The position numbers and the translations under genes are program-made. Below, in pieces: positions 57,601 through 64,000 of a DNA stretch of 64,000 nt (the first letter of the stretch is position 1; each line of letters starts with the position of its first letter). Source of the stretch: Actinostola sp. cb2023 (Eukaryota; Cnidaria; Anthozoa; Actiniaria; Actinostolidae); assembly GCA_033675265.1 (NCBI GenBank), contig JAUJYZ010000325.1:434001-498000 (forward strand). Reading direction: 5' to 3'. The notes beneath the pieces were generated by a model that was given only the letters and a program-made list of their open reading frames with translations, made no database searches and was not told the DNA's origin.

Positions 57601-59208
57601 GAAAACCCGACTCGCAAATCAAAAAAATTTGAACCAAAAGAAGAGGAATGAGAAAGAAAGTATTCAAAATACTGAAGATGGTATAAGCTAGCGTTGTTGA
57701 GCATTTAATGGGCTTAGATACTTTGGCGAAGCCGGTTGCCCGAAAGTGCTAAATTACAACCAAATTACTTCTCATCTTTAAACTGGCAAACTATTTACAT
57801 TTGTACCTCTGAAGCACTTCCTAACAATGAAATTGCTTGTGTCAATAAAAAAAGCTAAGGCGAGAGGCTGTCAACAGCATTAGGAATTATCACTATAAGT
57901 GTATTTCTCGCGTTAAATGCGAGTACGATAAGATAGTACAATTTTTATACTGAAATATTGCACAGTAGGATAACTTCTAAAACGTTCGATGCCATCACCT
58001 GCGTCTCACTAAATTGAGGGGTTTCCCGCGGACTCGAGGCACTAACAAGCATATTAGAAGCGTTCTTTTAGCCGTTAATTTCAGCGTATTTTTTGGCACG
58101 TTCTCTAACCAAACTACTATCTCTTGATCTCTGCCTAGAAATATTGAATGTAGAGTTAAACTGTGTCCGGTTGGGATTCCAGCACTTTAACACGAACAAG
58201 AAAGCATTATTTCGGCTATTCGAGGAAATGATATTTGAACAAAGCACCCATTGAGTCTGAAGCGCAGTAAAATAGTCGTCTAGTAGAAAACAGATACCTA
58301 AATGATTCTGACCACGAAAATCCAACGCTTATCGGGTCAAATATCTCAAGACTAGTATGGTTTACCTACAAGACTATACATACCTAAATAATTATCATAC
58401 ATGGCTCTGATTTTATGTTTAGCAATGTTATAAACGGATATCGTGATCAACTGTTCTGGGAGATAGAATTTTTGATGAAGACCTAACCAGAATATTTGGG
58501 TTTTCGTAACAGCTGAAAGCCGCAAAGAGAACGCAAGAGTGATGATCTCACCGCGAGAGAAGCTCAAAATTCTTGAGCGCGTATAACATGAACTTCAAAT
58601 AGATCGCGTTTATCGATGTATACTTATTTACTTACCATAAACTTTGAGGTAGATTTTTCCCTTCACTGTAACAAATCTGGTCCTGATCTCGCAGATATAG
58701 TAACCCTCGTCGGAAAGTATGGCGTTTGATATAACGAGCGAAGCACCATTAGTTATTTTCACACGAGAAATTATGTCAACGGGTAAGTCCGAATTAAGTA
58801 CTGGAGATCGTTGCCTTGGAGTTTTTGTGTAGTAAATCTCGTCAAAGTTTATTCCTTTGCTGTCGCCTTTACCCCAGAGTATTGCATCGTACTTTTCACC
58901 ACCAGTGTTGTACGACCATATCAGAGAAACTGCTTTGCCAACGTTGACCTCCAATTGTGCTTTCTTCGCATTGATAGTAACGTCTCCGTTCACCGTTCCT
59001 GTAGAGATACACATTGGAATAAAGCAACCTGACATTGCCACAACAAAAACTCCTAACACTCTATTAACCAAGCTGCAAAAAGCCACAACTAAAACAGTAA
59101 CAAAGAAAACTCGTACTCACCTAAAAGTATAAGCAAGGTCAGGCTGAATACAACAATACAAATCGCAGCGCAGATTCGCGGTCTGCGAGCTGTACTCTGA
59201 GACACCAT
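25901..59208 (-). CDS. receptor-type protein tyrosine phosphatase, 5 Ig + 3 FN3, tandem PTP domains (complete)
   Basis: Twenty-eight exons, all GT-AG and phase-compatible: 59208-59121, 58998-58636, 52647-52390, 51988-51698, 51427-51176, 50602-50342, 48188-47886, 47214-46816, 46705-46479, 46046-45980, 43397-43289, 42801-42653, 38449-38334, 33965-33881, 33550-33474, 33129-33093, 32914-32817, 32151-32032, 31941-31781, 31503-31368, 30814-30665, 30258-30168, 29555-29479, 28767-28633, 28343-28221, 27388-27237, 26733-26598, 25975-25901. About 1511 aa: signal peptide, five Ig-like domains (to about 504), three FN3 (505-836), membrane span (about 850-871), D1 (962-1249), D2 (1250-1511). D1 carries WPDHGVP (D1121) and [10 protein letters not shown] (C1153, R1159), so is expected to be active. 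It would dephosphorylate phosphotyrosine at cell contacts. It is of R2A/R2B (LAR/PTPRK) type, but matches neither classical domain order, and no MAM domain is seen. Confidence 0.95.
26598..30258 (-). CDS. RPTP exons for the membrane-distal phosphatase domain D2
   Basis: Exons 22-27 (exon 28 completes the C-terminus at 25975-25901). D2 keeps [23 protein letters not shown], the LATQCPL segment and a P-loop [13 protein letters not shown] with C1441 and R1447. The WPD loop reads [11 protein letters not shown], so proline and the general-acid aspartate are replaced, and the usual YWP reads YLP. D2 domains of tandem RPTPs are usually weak or inactive and serve in regulation; the residues here agree with that. 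Confidence 0.92.
26855..27011. mobile_element. Harbinger-like MITE in an RPTP intron
   Basis: TGGCGGATTTAGGGGGGG at the left and CCTAGATCCGCCCCA at the right are inverted repeats, with GGTGCCCGTGCACCCC near the left end. Same style as 10629-10795. AAGCATAA/TTATGCTT motifs lie on both sides. Confidence 0.7.
27441..27934. mobile_element. 494-bp MITE with TACAGTTGACTC ends
   Basis: TACAGTTGACTCCCTCGTAAGCGACCAC at the left (in two parts TACAGTTGACTC and CGTAAGCGACCAC) is inverted at the right as GTGGTCGCT and GAGTCAACTGTA. Decayed sequences of the same style lie at about 28030-28110 and 25690-25830. Confidence 0.75.
29062..29407. mobile_element. nested MITE cluster
   Basis: Outer inverted repeats ATAGACCGAATGCAAT (29062) and ATTGCATTCGGTCTAT (29392-29407). 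Inside is a complete palindromic element at 29099-29296 (TAGACCTCTTTAGC ends; copy at 43023-43217), followed by a hairpin at 29308-29394 (ATTGTTCTGGACTGAC arms). Confidence 0.75.
29638..30130. repeat. G-rich minisatellite (GGGGGAGAATGT)n in an RPTP intron
   Basis: About 40 tandem units of 11-14 bp, GGGGGAGAATGT with variants. The plus strand is G-rich with regularly spaced G-runs of 4-7. It ends about 35 bp from the donor of exon 30168-30258. Confidence 0.95.
30665..33965 (-). CDS. RPTP exons for the membrane-proximal phosphatase domain D1
   Basis: Exons 14-21. In order: [26 protein letters not shown], a [20 protein letters not shown] segment, [15 protein letters not shown] with the general acid, [13 protein letters not shown]-loop, and the Q-loop MVQTEAQY. 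Every catalytic motif of classical PTPs is intact. Introns are short except the one at 32152-32816, which carries a minisatellite. Confidence 0.95.
31024..31344. mobile_element. MITE containing a tandem array of ACCTCTCTAAGACGGGC
   Basis: TACAGTCAAGTCTCT at the left and GTTGACTGTA at the right are short inverted ends. The interior, 31060-31270, consists of about twelve 16-18 bp units of ACCTCTCTAAGACGGGC type. Confidence 0.65.
32256..32752. repeat. minisatellite (GTGCCGTGACA)n between inverted flanks
   Basis: About 28 units of 11-12 bp at 32396-32718. CAGCGGTTTCCTTGTGA at 32256 and TCACGAGGAAACCGCTG ending 32752 form an inverted pair around the array, suggesting it expanded inside a MITE. 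It lies in the intron between two D1 exons. Confidence 0.85.
33175..33425. repeat. degenerate (ATC)n microsatellite
   Basis: About 250 bp of imperfect ATC/GTC repeats in the intron between exons 33093-33129 and 33474-33550. The minus strand reads as an acidic Asp-rich run in one frame, without splice support. Confidence 0.9.
34119..34280. repeat. 20-bp tandem repeat, left array
   Basis: About eight units of TTGGTAACGAAATTCCTTAT with TTAGG and ACTTC variants. The same repeat resumes at 37859-38168, so the 3.5 kb between the arrays looks like an insertion into, or an expansion from, one array. Confidence 0.9.
34281..37837. mobile_element. 3.5-kb composite repeat with GTCGGGCTTC/GAAGCCCGAC ends
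   Basis: A patchwork of repeated modules. ACGCTCAATGAGCGTATAC occurs near 34398 and 35783 and in complement near 34590 and 36133. CAAACGTGGAATAAAATAAA occurs near 34863 and 35217, with variants near 36348 and 36635. ACTCGACTGGTTCGATTGTT recurs at least three times. Two copies of a CTCGGGCTTCCTTCGGAAGG hairpin lie at about 37185 and 37242. Short open frames (36834-37022, 37338-37520) have no recognisable domain. Parts reappear at 49230-49700. It fills much of the RPTP intron between exons 38334 and 33965. Confidence 0.7.
37859..38168. repeat. 20-bp tandem repeat, right array
   Basis: About fifteen units of TTGGTAACGAAATTCCTTAT. The array ends about 165 bp from the donor of the exon at 38334-38449. 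Confidence 0.95.
40204..40397. repeat. 63-bp tandem repeat, three copies
   Basis: TTAGTATTGGTTAAGAGTAC starts at about 40212, 40275 and 40338. The units are nearly identical and include GGCTACCGTCAG(T/C)GGTC. Confidence 0.9.
40562..40724. promoter_or_regulatory. cluster of AAACCGGTTT-type sites (Grainyhead-like consensus)
   Basis: Four AAACCGGTTT sites start at 40564, 40587, 40684 and 40714, with one-base variants at 40614 (AAACCAGTTT) and 40646 (AAACAGGTTT), spaced 23-38 bp. AACCGGTT is the known binding site of Grainyhead/CP2 factors, which control epithelial genes in animals. Several copies continue as GACTTG, so a degenerate tandem repeat is an alternative origin. Confidence 0.5.
42290..42498. 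mobile_element. 209-bp MITE in an RPTP intron
   Basis: ACATTCCAACATGGCGG at the left and CCGCCATGTTGGAATGT (one change) at the right are inverted repeats. The arms extend through CACGG and GGGACGAGACACG. Confidence 0.8.
42653..43397 (-). CDS. RPTP transmembrane and juxtamembrane exons
   Basis: Exon 43397-43289 encodes [16 protein letters not shown] followed by a hydrophobic helix of about 22 residues ([19 protein letters not shown] region). Exon 42801-42653 encodes the basic stop-transfer [18 protein letters not shown] and a Ser/Gly-rich linker. The next exon, 38449-38334, carries [18 protein letters not shown], the wedge-region motif before D1 in LAR/PTPRK-type receptors. The donor after 42653 is a weak GTTCGG, but phase and protein context require it. 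Confidence 0.9.
43023..43217. mobile_element. palindromic MITE, second copy of the 29099-29296 family
   Basis: TAGACCTCTTTAGCTTCGTA at the left is matched in complement at the right. It has the same TTTCAAACCATGTGATGT and TTCTCTGGAGAATT segments as the copy at 29099-29296, with the centre in opposite orientation. Confidence 0.85.
43800..44065. repeat. 19-bp tandem repeat (CCACCTCTCAAAGACGACC)n
   Basis: About thirteen units of CCACCTCTCAAAGACGACC with AATCC and GATCC variants. Similar in style to the array at 31060-31270. It lies in an RPTP intron. Confidence 0.9.
44786..45185. mobile_element. 400-bp MITE flanked by TTAA
   Basis: GGATACGGTTCACCTTGGCG at the left and its complement at the right are inverted repeats of about 30 bp. 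TTAA lies at both borders (44782-44785 and 45186-45189), as for piggyBac-type insertion. Confidence 0.85.
45275..45658. repeat. (GTT/GTC)n trinucleotide repeat
   Basis: About 380 bp of GTTGTTGTCGTCGTT. Open in most frames on both strands (poly-Thr, poly-Gln/Arg, poly-Val/Cys) purely from its triplet period. It lies in the RPTP intron before the exon at 45980-46046. Confidence 0.95.
45980..48188 (-). CDS. RPTP exons for three fibronectin type III domains
   Basis: Exon 48188-47886: first FN3, [15 protein letters not shown] with IRIKWKEP and [10 protein letters not shown]. Exon 47214-46816: second FN3, longer than usual (133 aa) with a Lys/Arg-rich insertion ([12 protein letters not shown]) before [14 protein letters not shown]. 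Exons 46705-46479 plus 46046-45980: third FN3, [13 protein letters not shown] and [15 protein letters not shown]. Domain borders coincide with phase-1 introns, which permits exon duplication or loss without frame change. Confidence 0.93.
46148..46467. repeat. (GGCGA)n followed by (GGAGA)n microsatellite
   Basis: About 60 bp of GGCGA units, then about 260 bp of GGAGA units with few interruptions. It ends about 12 bp from the FN3 exon donor at 46479, so it crowds the 5' splice site on the minus strand. Confidence 0.95.
47336..47421. mobile_element. 86-bp MITE flanked by TTAA
   Basis: GGCGCGATCAAACG at the left and CGTTTGATCGCGCC at the right are exact inverted repeats. TTAA flanks it at 47332-47335 and 47422-47425. 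The interior repeats ATGATAGT and GATCAAACG. Confidence 0.8.
47549..47719. mobile_element. MITE with TACCACAATCCTTTGCG ends
   Basis: TACCACAATCCTTTGCG at the left and CGCAAAGGATTGTGGTA at the right are exact inverted repeats. It shares its terminal motif with 24614-24799. It lies between the first two FN3 exons. Confidence 0.8.
48356..48665. repeat. degenerate (GAT)n region
   Basis: Interrupted GATGATGAT arrays with a recurring GTATGGTAATTAATATTGAT segment, in the intron before the first FN3 exon. A (GA)n run at 48194-48215 forms the polypyrimidine tract of that exon's acceptor. Confidence 0.9.
48691..48960 (-). pseudogene. decayed FN3 exon copy 1 (RPTP relic)
   Basis: Read on the minus strand, pieces of one FN3 domain appear in different frames: [14 protein letters not shown], then [18 protein letters not shown], then [20 protein letters not shown]. 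The last ends at a good GTAAGA donor in phase 1, the phase of all neighbouring domain exons. At least two frameshifts separate the pieces, so it cannot be a working exon. It lies in the intron between the last Ig exon (50342) and the first FN3 exon (48188), where an extra FN3 exon would belong. Confidence 0.75.
48975..49200. mobile_element. MITE relic, CTATATAACGG family, copy 1
   Basis: CTCTATATAACGGCCACCCT and GGCGCTTAATAGATGTATAA correspond to the element at 50025-50270. It sits next to decayed FN3 copy 1, as copy 2 does next to decayed FN3 copy 2. Confidence 0.7.
49230..49700. repeat. fragments of the 34.3-37.8 kb composite repeat
   Basis: Shared phrases include AAGGACAATGTCAGTTG, TGACGAGGGAGACTATG and an ATTACTCGGGC end with a GGCCGCAGGCC hairpin. 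GATGAT-rich filler lies between. It appears to have broken into the right end of the second FN3 relic. Confidence 0.6.
49700..49960 (-). pseudogene. decayed FN3 exon copy 2 (RPTP relic)
   Basis: Aligns by eye to copy 1 at 48691-48960: shared TTCCAAGCATCTTTTC, CTCCTTCCACTGTATT and GAAACCGCAGGCTC. It has many indels and a stop right after EIRIF. Its 3' (donor) end is replaced by repeat sequence at about 49700. The adjoining MITE at 50025-50270 matches that beside copy 1, so a unit of about 1 kb was tandemly duplicated before decay. Confidence 0.65.
50025..50270. mobile_element. MITE, CTATATAACGG family, copy 2
   Basis: GGAACTCTCTATATAACGG at the left and CCGTTATATAGAGGTTCC at the right are inverted repeats. 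GTGGCCGCTTAATAGAGGT motifs repeat inside. Confidence 0.8.
50342..59208 (-). CDS. RPTP exons for signal peptide and five Ig-like domains
   Basis: Exon 59208-59121 encodes the signal peptide ([15 protein letters not shown], then a hydrophobic [12 protein letters not shown] core). Exon 58998-58636 is a V-like Ig domain ([14 protein letters not shown] and [12 protein letters not shown]), with Ile-Trp where the first Ig cysteine is usual. Exons 52647-52390, 51988-51698, 51427-51176 and 50602-50342 each encode one I-set/C2-type Ig domain, with cysteine pairs in [71 protein letters not shown] and [20 protein letters not shown]. All five are 1-1 phase exons. Confidence 0.93.
50698..50911. mobile_element. 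MITE, GAGTCGTTTTCG family (copy 2)
   Basis: GAGTCGTTTTCGTATGAATG at the left matches in complement the right end CACTCATACGAAAACTGAC. Interior CACGGTCACGGCAC motifs. Same family as 25230-25390. It lies between Ig exons 5 and 6. Confidence 0.8.
52800..52885 (+). promoter_or_regulatory. GC-rich promoter with two E2F-type sites
   Basis: TTTTCCCGCC at 52813-52822 and TTTCCCGCC at 52873-52881 both match the E2F consensus. A (CG)n stretch (GGCGCGCGCGCGCG) lies between them. The second site is 4 bp before an ATG. The rest of the intron is AT-rich, so this block stands out. E2F sites usually mark S-phase genes. Confidence 0.6.
52886..53248 (+). CDS. start of a small nested gene of unknown function, opposite strand to RPTP
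   Basis: Exon 1, 52886-52927, encodes 14 residues ([14 protein letters not shown]). Exon 2, 53105-53248, encodes 48 ([30 protein letters not shown], ending [12 protein letters not shown]). A GTTAGT donor and a TTATTTTAG acceptor join them in phase 0, and a GTATAA donor follows exon 2. Both exons are open, codon use looks coding, and exon 2 reads as amphipathic helix. Later exons are not identified: a MITE starts right after the second donor and the following 4.9 kb is AT-rich. I do not recognise the family. It could be a truncated gene or an intact one with short or distant exons. Confidence 0.5.
53250..53668. mobile_element. MITE with long arms in the RPTP intron
   Basis: GAGCTTGTGTCACCTGTCAC at the left is inverted at the right (GTGACAGGTGACACAAGTT). 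The arms run about 140 bp through TTTTTAAATTTTCAC and AGAGCATACTAAA. The left end falls at, or within a few bases of, the splice donor of the nested exon ending at 53248. Confidence 0.75.
53669..58635. other. AT-rich intronic sequence, nothing supported
   Basis: Two diverged copies of an ACTTTGACTA(TT/CA)CTATTTG segment (53688 and 54103) suggest an old duplication. Short open frames (for example 57171-57494) lack recognisable domains and splice context. Confidence 0.5.
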
Positions 59209-62200
59209 CCCACCACGACTTGTATCTTTCCCTGTGACTGAAATCAAGAGCACATTAACGGTAAACTGGCTTCCTCACAAATGCTCCATAACCTGGTATA
59301 AGCTGTTTAGACTAGAGACTTGTAGCATGTGTTTAAGGCACGATTTGAGACGTCCTACGCGTTCCTTAAACGCTCACTCTTCCGCGAAGCGACTGTGTCA
59401 CTCAATCAAAGATTCGCATGCTAGATTGCGTATGGCAGTGATCAATGTTGTCGGTCAATTACAGCTCGCAGTGACATTCCTAAAAGGGTCATCAAATTTA
59501 AATCGTGTGGGGAGGGGGTAAGGCACGATTCATACCCACAGTAAATCGAAGAATTGTCTTCTTTCTTTTAGATCAAGTGCACCATTTAGAATCGTATTTA
59601 AGCTAAAAATTCTAGTAATAAGTCGAAGGTCAAGAAAACTTCGAATACGCTGTGTTGAACCCGGCGACGCATAAGCCAATGGGGTGATCCAACTGGGGCT
59701 TAAAGAATTCACCGCACCGTGACCACCCAATTACAATAAAAGTGAGTTACAAAATCCCGATCTAAAGAAATTTATTGTTTCTACGGCAGCCCACTCCTTA
59801 CTAGTTCAATACCTTGACATCGATGTATTTGAATATGAATGCAATTTGCGGTCGTTGTTTACCTTAATTGTAAAAATGATTAGTGGCAAATGAGTCAGGC
59901 TAACGCCTCAAACAAAAACCAGTAATACCAACGCATGATTATAAAGTTAACTACCAAGCCAAGAAAATTCGAGAAGAATCTAGTTCATGTCTTGGTAAAA
60001 TTATTCTAGTTGACGCTTAAAGGGATTAACGACAAAGAGTACGTATTTGTACAAGGGTTAGTCAGACTAGTTGGTGATGATAGGATGATAGAGATGCTTG
60101 ACGCCTAAGTCATGTCAAAAATAACAACAAATTTGTACTAAACCTCATCTTTGCGTGGTAATGGCTTAATCACACTATGGTCATTTAGTGCACCGTTAGA
60201 GCATTACCACAGTAGTTAGACAGACTACTTTATGATGTACAGATGAATATGCAACATCTTCCATGCACGGATCATTCTACCAGTTATTAACAAGAGTTTT
60301 CAGACTATTATATTGCAAACGTTATGATTTGCATCATAGGCCAGCGTCGACCGGAATAACAAGGTCAGACGCGGAGTTCTTTCTACATCTTCCTTGTTTT
60401 GTGACCTTTTGGCTTCCAATTTTTGTTTTACGATAATATCCTCTTTCAGACACTGGACTAAGAAGGCTTAGAATTTGCGGAAAGCCGATAAATCCGTTGC
60501 ATGACATTTTGAGCAATACTGAAAGTCTATCAAAAAATCGGTGGGTGTCCTTCGTGGAATTTTCTAATATCAACTGACCACTCATATATATTAGTCTGTA
60601 TATCAATCATATATATACAGGAGGATAGAAAATAATCCCTCTAAATGCGGATAGACTCGTACTGATTGCACCTCACTAAGAAGGAAATCGTCTTACAAAT
60701 GTTTCAAGACTTGCTTCACTGTAGGTTCAGCGCCGGGGTTCAGCGTGTTCTCTCACGTATTTTCTCTTGATTGGATTTTGGACCTTTACGGTCATGCAAC
60801 GCAAGCTGCGATAAGCGTATAATATGATTGTTTATATTATTTCAAGTGCTGTATCGATTAGAAACTAACACTGATCTGGAAGTAATTGAAAGCTAATATC
60901 TCACGAAACAAAGAAAAAATGGTCAAACTACTCATTGAAAAGTCTTGAAAACTGTCACTGTTTCAACTTAAAATTATTCATGATTTTGGTGAACCCCCTC
61001 CCCTCCACTCCCCCTCTCCCTCCCCAAAGCAGGAAGCCGAACGAAGGAAAAGAAAAATCTCGCGATTTCACAACTAGAGCACACGGACGCACACGGACGC
61101 ACACGATGGTTGCGGTCGATACAAAGTCAAACAGCCAGCCTACGTGACGTTTATGTGCATGTCAGTCGGGAATGTTGTCCCCGGTAGTGACAATATCCGG
61201 TCCATGCATGAATATGCTATGAGTTCTTCAAAATGGCATTTCAAAAGTTTCCTGAATAAGCGATTCAGGAAACCAAATCACGAACAGATTTATTGGGTCA
61301 ATGGACGTCGTATTTTGTTAACTATCGATTGATCAAGCCAAAATCTGTCCGCGAAATGACCTCTTCCCAGTCCAGTTGGGTGGCTTTAATTCCATTACGA
61401 ACATACTGCAGTAGTTAGAATGATCCGTGATTCCGCCATCACGTGTTTGGAATTCCCGATTGCACTCATCGAACAGAAGAAAATCCAACCCTTTGCGGTA
61501 TAACTTTGTTATCTTGAAAAAATATTGGCTAACCTACCCCCCGGACTGATCAACACTGGGTCATAGTTTTGGAGATGTCAAATCCAGTTAAAACTTCACA
61601 TCAGAGTAGAAAATAATAACGTAAGACAATCTTGGTAATGTCTATAGTCCAGCTGGTCAGTCTTCCAAATTTATCCTGGAATTTGACATAGTGCTTGAAA
61701 ATGTAACTTTAAAAAGAAGCACCGACTGTTGAATAATCATGATTAAACTTGTACGCCATTTGATTTACTCAGTCTAAACCCTTCAATATTCTCGGTTATT
61801 TTATCAGCTAACACGCTCCGTGACTAGGAAAGTGATACTCAATTAGATGCAATGTACTTGATGTCCAACAATTACCACAACTCTTTATTCCTAATTAGTC
61901 CAATCTTACTACAAATTACTACGTCAACTCGTAGAAAAGTTACAGCTCGCGGCGAAGTGAAATGAACAGAAAATCACTGAACGACAGTAGACGCGATATG
62001 AAATTAAAGATGAAACCGATATAGCCATACCTTGCAAGCGATAAGTATGTCAACGTCTCAACAGTTTTGGCATATGTGAAGATGTAGAGATGCGGCTCAC
62101 AAAGGAAGATTCACATTAACGTTATTTTTAAGCAATCAAGATGGCTATCTCATAGATGAGCGTAGTTTGGATGTTTTGGGGAGAGCGAGCGAGTCCAGCT

Positions 62201-62383
62201 GTGTGTTGCTTTGTCTTTTATTATGATTCTGATAAGAAAAGGTTTCTAGAGAAAGTCAGTCGAAAACTATGGAGATAGATGGAATAGCCGACCATTTGAA
62301 GTGGTCTAAATTTAGAAGGCAAAAATAATAATAAAAAACGGTTAATTGTGATACATTTTGAAGATTTATTTCATTAGCCTGCT

Positions 62384-62692
62384 TTGGGAGACTTGGAATC
62401 TAAGAATTTATATTTTGAAATAAGATTTTGGCTTATGAATGTTGAACTTCAACTTCCAGAATCTAACATTAAAAATATCATACTGGGTGTTGATGATGTC
62501 TTGACAAATTACATAATATTGATATATAAACTCTTATTATATAAAGCAAGAGAAAAAGGAAAGATACCATCCTTATCACAATTTAAGAATTTTCTAAGGT
62601 ATCATAAAAACATAGAATATAAAGTGGCCAACAAAAAAAATATTATTCAAAAACACAATAGTAAATGGAACAAATTATCTTTTGCAATTTAA
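62384..62692 (+). pseudogene. LINE retrotransposon ORF2 C-terminal fragment
   Basis: An open frame of about 100 codons with NIILGVDDVLTNYIILIYK, then KIPSLSQFKNFLRY and KKNIIQKHNSKWNKL. This hydrophobic helix/basic/Trp-Lys pattern is that of the extreme C-terminus of non-LTR retrotransposon ORF2 proteins, after the reverse transcriptase domain. No reverse transcriptase motif lies upstream, so this is a 5'-truncated copy, as is usual for LINEs. Confidence 0.65.
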
Positions 62693-63600
62693 TTCTTTAG
62701 ACTGGCAAGAGCACAAGACAGTTTTTATTTTATTGTTGTAGTGTAGTGTTGTTGCTTTGGGAGACTGCGCTAAAAGTGAAACGCAGTTATTTGACAACGG
62801 CAAAATGTACCATTATTAATTTGCTTCCGCAACTAGTGTACAACTTCCCATTCTCGTCGACTCTCCAGACGTTGCCGTGTTCCAGCTACTCAGGGAATCG
62901 ATGCATTATTTCTTGCTTTTATATTATAATTTTGATGATAGTGTTAGTACGTTTCACTGAGAAAATCAATGTTAACGTGTATATATATATATATCTGATT
63001 CAGATGTGGGCTGATTAGAAAATATTTATCAAACGCGGCCGGAATGATATACGGTTTCGCCTGATTCGTCAGAAAAATCAGTCCGATATCAGCACTCCAG
63101 AGTCTAGTCGAATGATCTGTGTAGCTACTGTCTGTCTGTCTGATCAGGATTGGATGTTATCCACTCCCGCGCTTTTCAGTCTTCTCTGAGTACCCTCTGA
63201 CAGCCAGTAGTACAAGTATCTAGGCAGTCCGCGCTAGCACTGATTATGCTTCAAAGCTTGTATTGCTCCTGGTTTGATACAACTGATCGTTTGTCAAAAT
63301 ATGGATCATGGTTGAATGGATGTTGAATGAATTAATGCCCAAAGGTCGAGATTACACTCTAAGTTGGCGTCATTTAGTCCGAACTCGAAACACACACTTA
63401 AAACAAGATTCGTACCCTGTGGCCGGCTCCAAAATTTCTTGTTGCAGGTCAGTTCGATTGTAGGAAATGAAATATTTTAGAGCAACCGGTGGTGCCGATT
63501 GGATTTATCGCGGCAATATAAGTTCGAATGTTCGAATAAACATACTGATATAGCGGTAGCATGCAGCCCTGTAGCTAAAGCACGGGTCCAATATAAGACC

Positions 63601-63874
63601 ATATAGCTAATTGCATAATCGTTGTCGGGTTGAAAATCATAAATCATAGAAGCTGAGACCGCAAGGATGGATGGGAAATCAGTTCATGACCTGTATTTCA
63701 ATGTTCTCATAGTTTTGAAGGTATATGAGCTATATAACTAAGATTCTACAAGTCTGGATAAAAAGGTCGATGATTTGACGGTGTTACTGATTTGGGAGTT
63801 TTAATTTCCCAGAATTTCTTTTGGTCATAGCTTTCATGATTTTCAACCCGACAACGATTATACAATTAGCTATA
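63601..63874. mobile_element. 274-bp MITE
   Basis: ATAGCTAATTGCATAATCGT and GTCGGGTTGAAAATCAT at the left pair with ATGATTTTCAACCCGAC and AACGATTATACAATTAGCTAT at the right; arms of about 38 bp. Confidence 0.85.
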
Positions 63875-64000
63875 TATAAACCCTGCATATTTATAACACA
63901 TTGCAGTCAAAATCTATCAGAAAAAAAGTTATCAAAAAAACTTAATAGTTATAGATAAATGAACTTCACAAGGCAGTTAATAACCGTCTCGCGCGCAGTC

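Larger units (their letters stand above)
52648..58635. other. 6-kb RPTP intron between Ig1 and Ig2 exons
   Basis: The longest RPTP intron. On the opposite strand it contains a GC-rich promoter and two coding exons (52886-53248), then a MITE (about 53250-53668), then about 4.9 kb of very AT-rich sequence. The AT-rich part holds short GAT and CA microsatellites (55330-55385, 56962-56982) and a GGACTTGGTCCGTCTTCTTC motif at 55845 but no gene I can support. Confidence 0.7.
59209..64000. other. upstream flank of the RPTP gene
   Basis: Presumably holds the RPTP promoter and possibly 5' UTR exons. Apart from a LINE fragment at 62384-62692 and a MITE at 63601-63874, no feature is evident. A C-rich stretch lies at 60994-61025. 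Confidence 0.5.

Noticed and set aside
1..64000. CRISPR arrays, rRNA, tRNA or prokaryotic operons
   Set aside because: The tandem repeats have no spacers, no RNA gene was recognised by eye, and all supported genes have spliceosomal introns.

Overview
This window is intron-rich animal nuclear DNA. GT-AG introns, single-domain phase-1 exons, metazoan-type genes (a receptor tyrosine phosphatase with Ig and FN3 domains, a HELZ-family helicase, OGFOD1, LSM4), AT-rich spacers and very many short inverted-repeat transposons fit an invertebrate, most likely an anthozoan cnidarian such as a coral or sea anemone. The species cannot be fixed from the sequence alone.

Layout: (1) 1-5817, minus strand: the N-terminal part of a HELZ/HELZ2-type SF1 RNA helicase that runs off the left edge. 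Its introns hold small MITEs and a 1.65 kb ATGA-rich satellite. (2) 5818-9250: an intergenic stretch full of MITEs, including a 1.1 kb Harbinger-like element with TAA target duplications. (3) 9251-13780, plus strand: a seven-exon gene for a basic, serine-rich coiled-coil nuclear protein, possibly kinetochore-related. (4) 14104-16001, minus strand: a complete six-exon LSM4. (5) 16145-22824, plus strand: a complete 15-exon OGFOD1, head-to-head with LSM4 across 143 bp; two of its neighbouring introns hold related 12-bp minisatellites. (6) 22825-25900: a spacer of MITEs and palindromes. (7) 25901-59208, minus strand: a complete 28-exon receptor tyrosine phosphatase of about 1511 aa (signal peptide, five Ig-like domains, three FN3 domains, one membrane span, tandem PTP domains). 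Every exon phase was checked by hand and closes. Its introns hold most of the repeats, two decayed FN3 exon copies, a Grainyhead-like motif cluster and the start of a small E2F-promoted gene on the opposite strand. (8) 59209-64000: the upstream flank with a LINE ORF2 fragment and a MITE.

Functionally the genes look independent: RNA metabolism (HELZ-like, LSM4), ribosomal-protein hydroxylation (OGFOD1), a probable nuclear structural protein and a cell-surface phosphatase. The most unusual material is the RPTP locus: its domain order, its altered second phosphatase domain, the FN3 exon relics in the matching intron, and the nested E2F-type gene. No wholly new system was seen.
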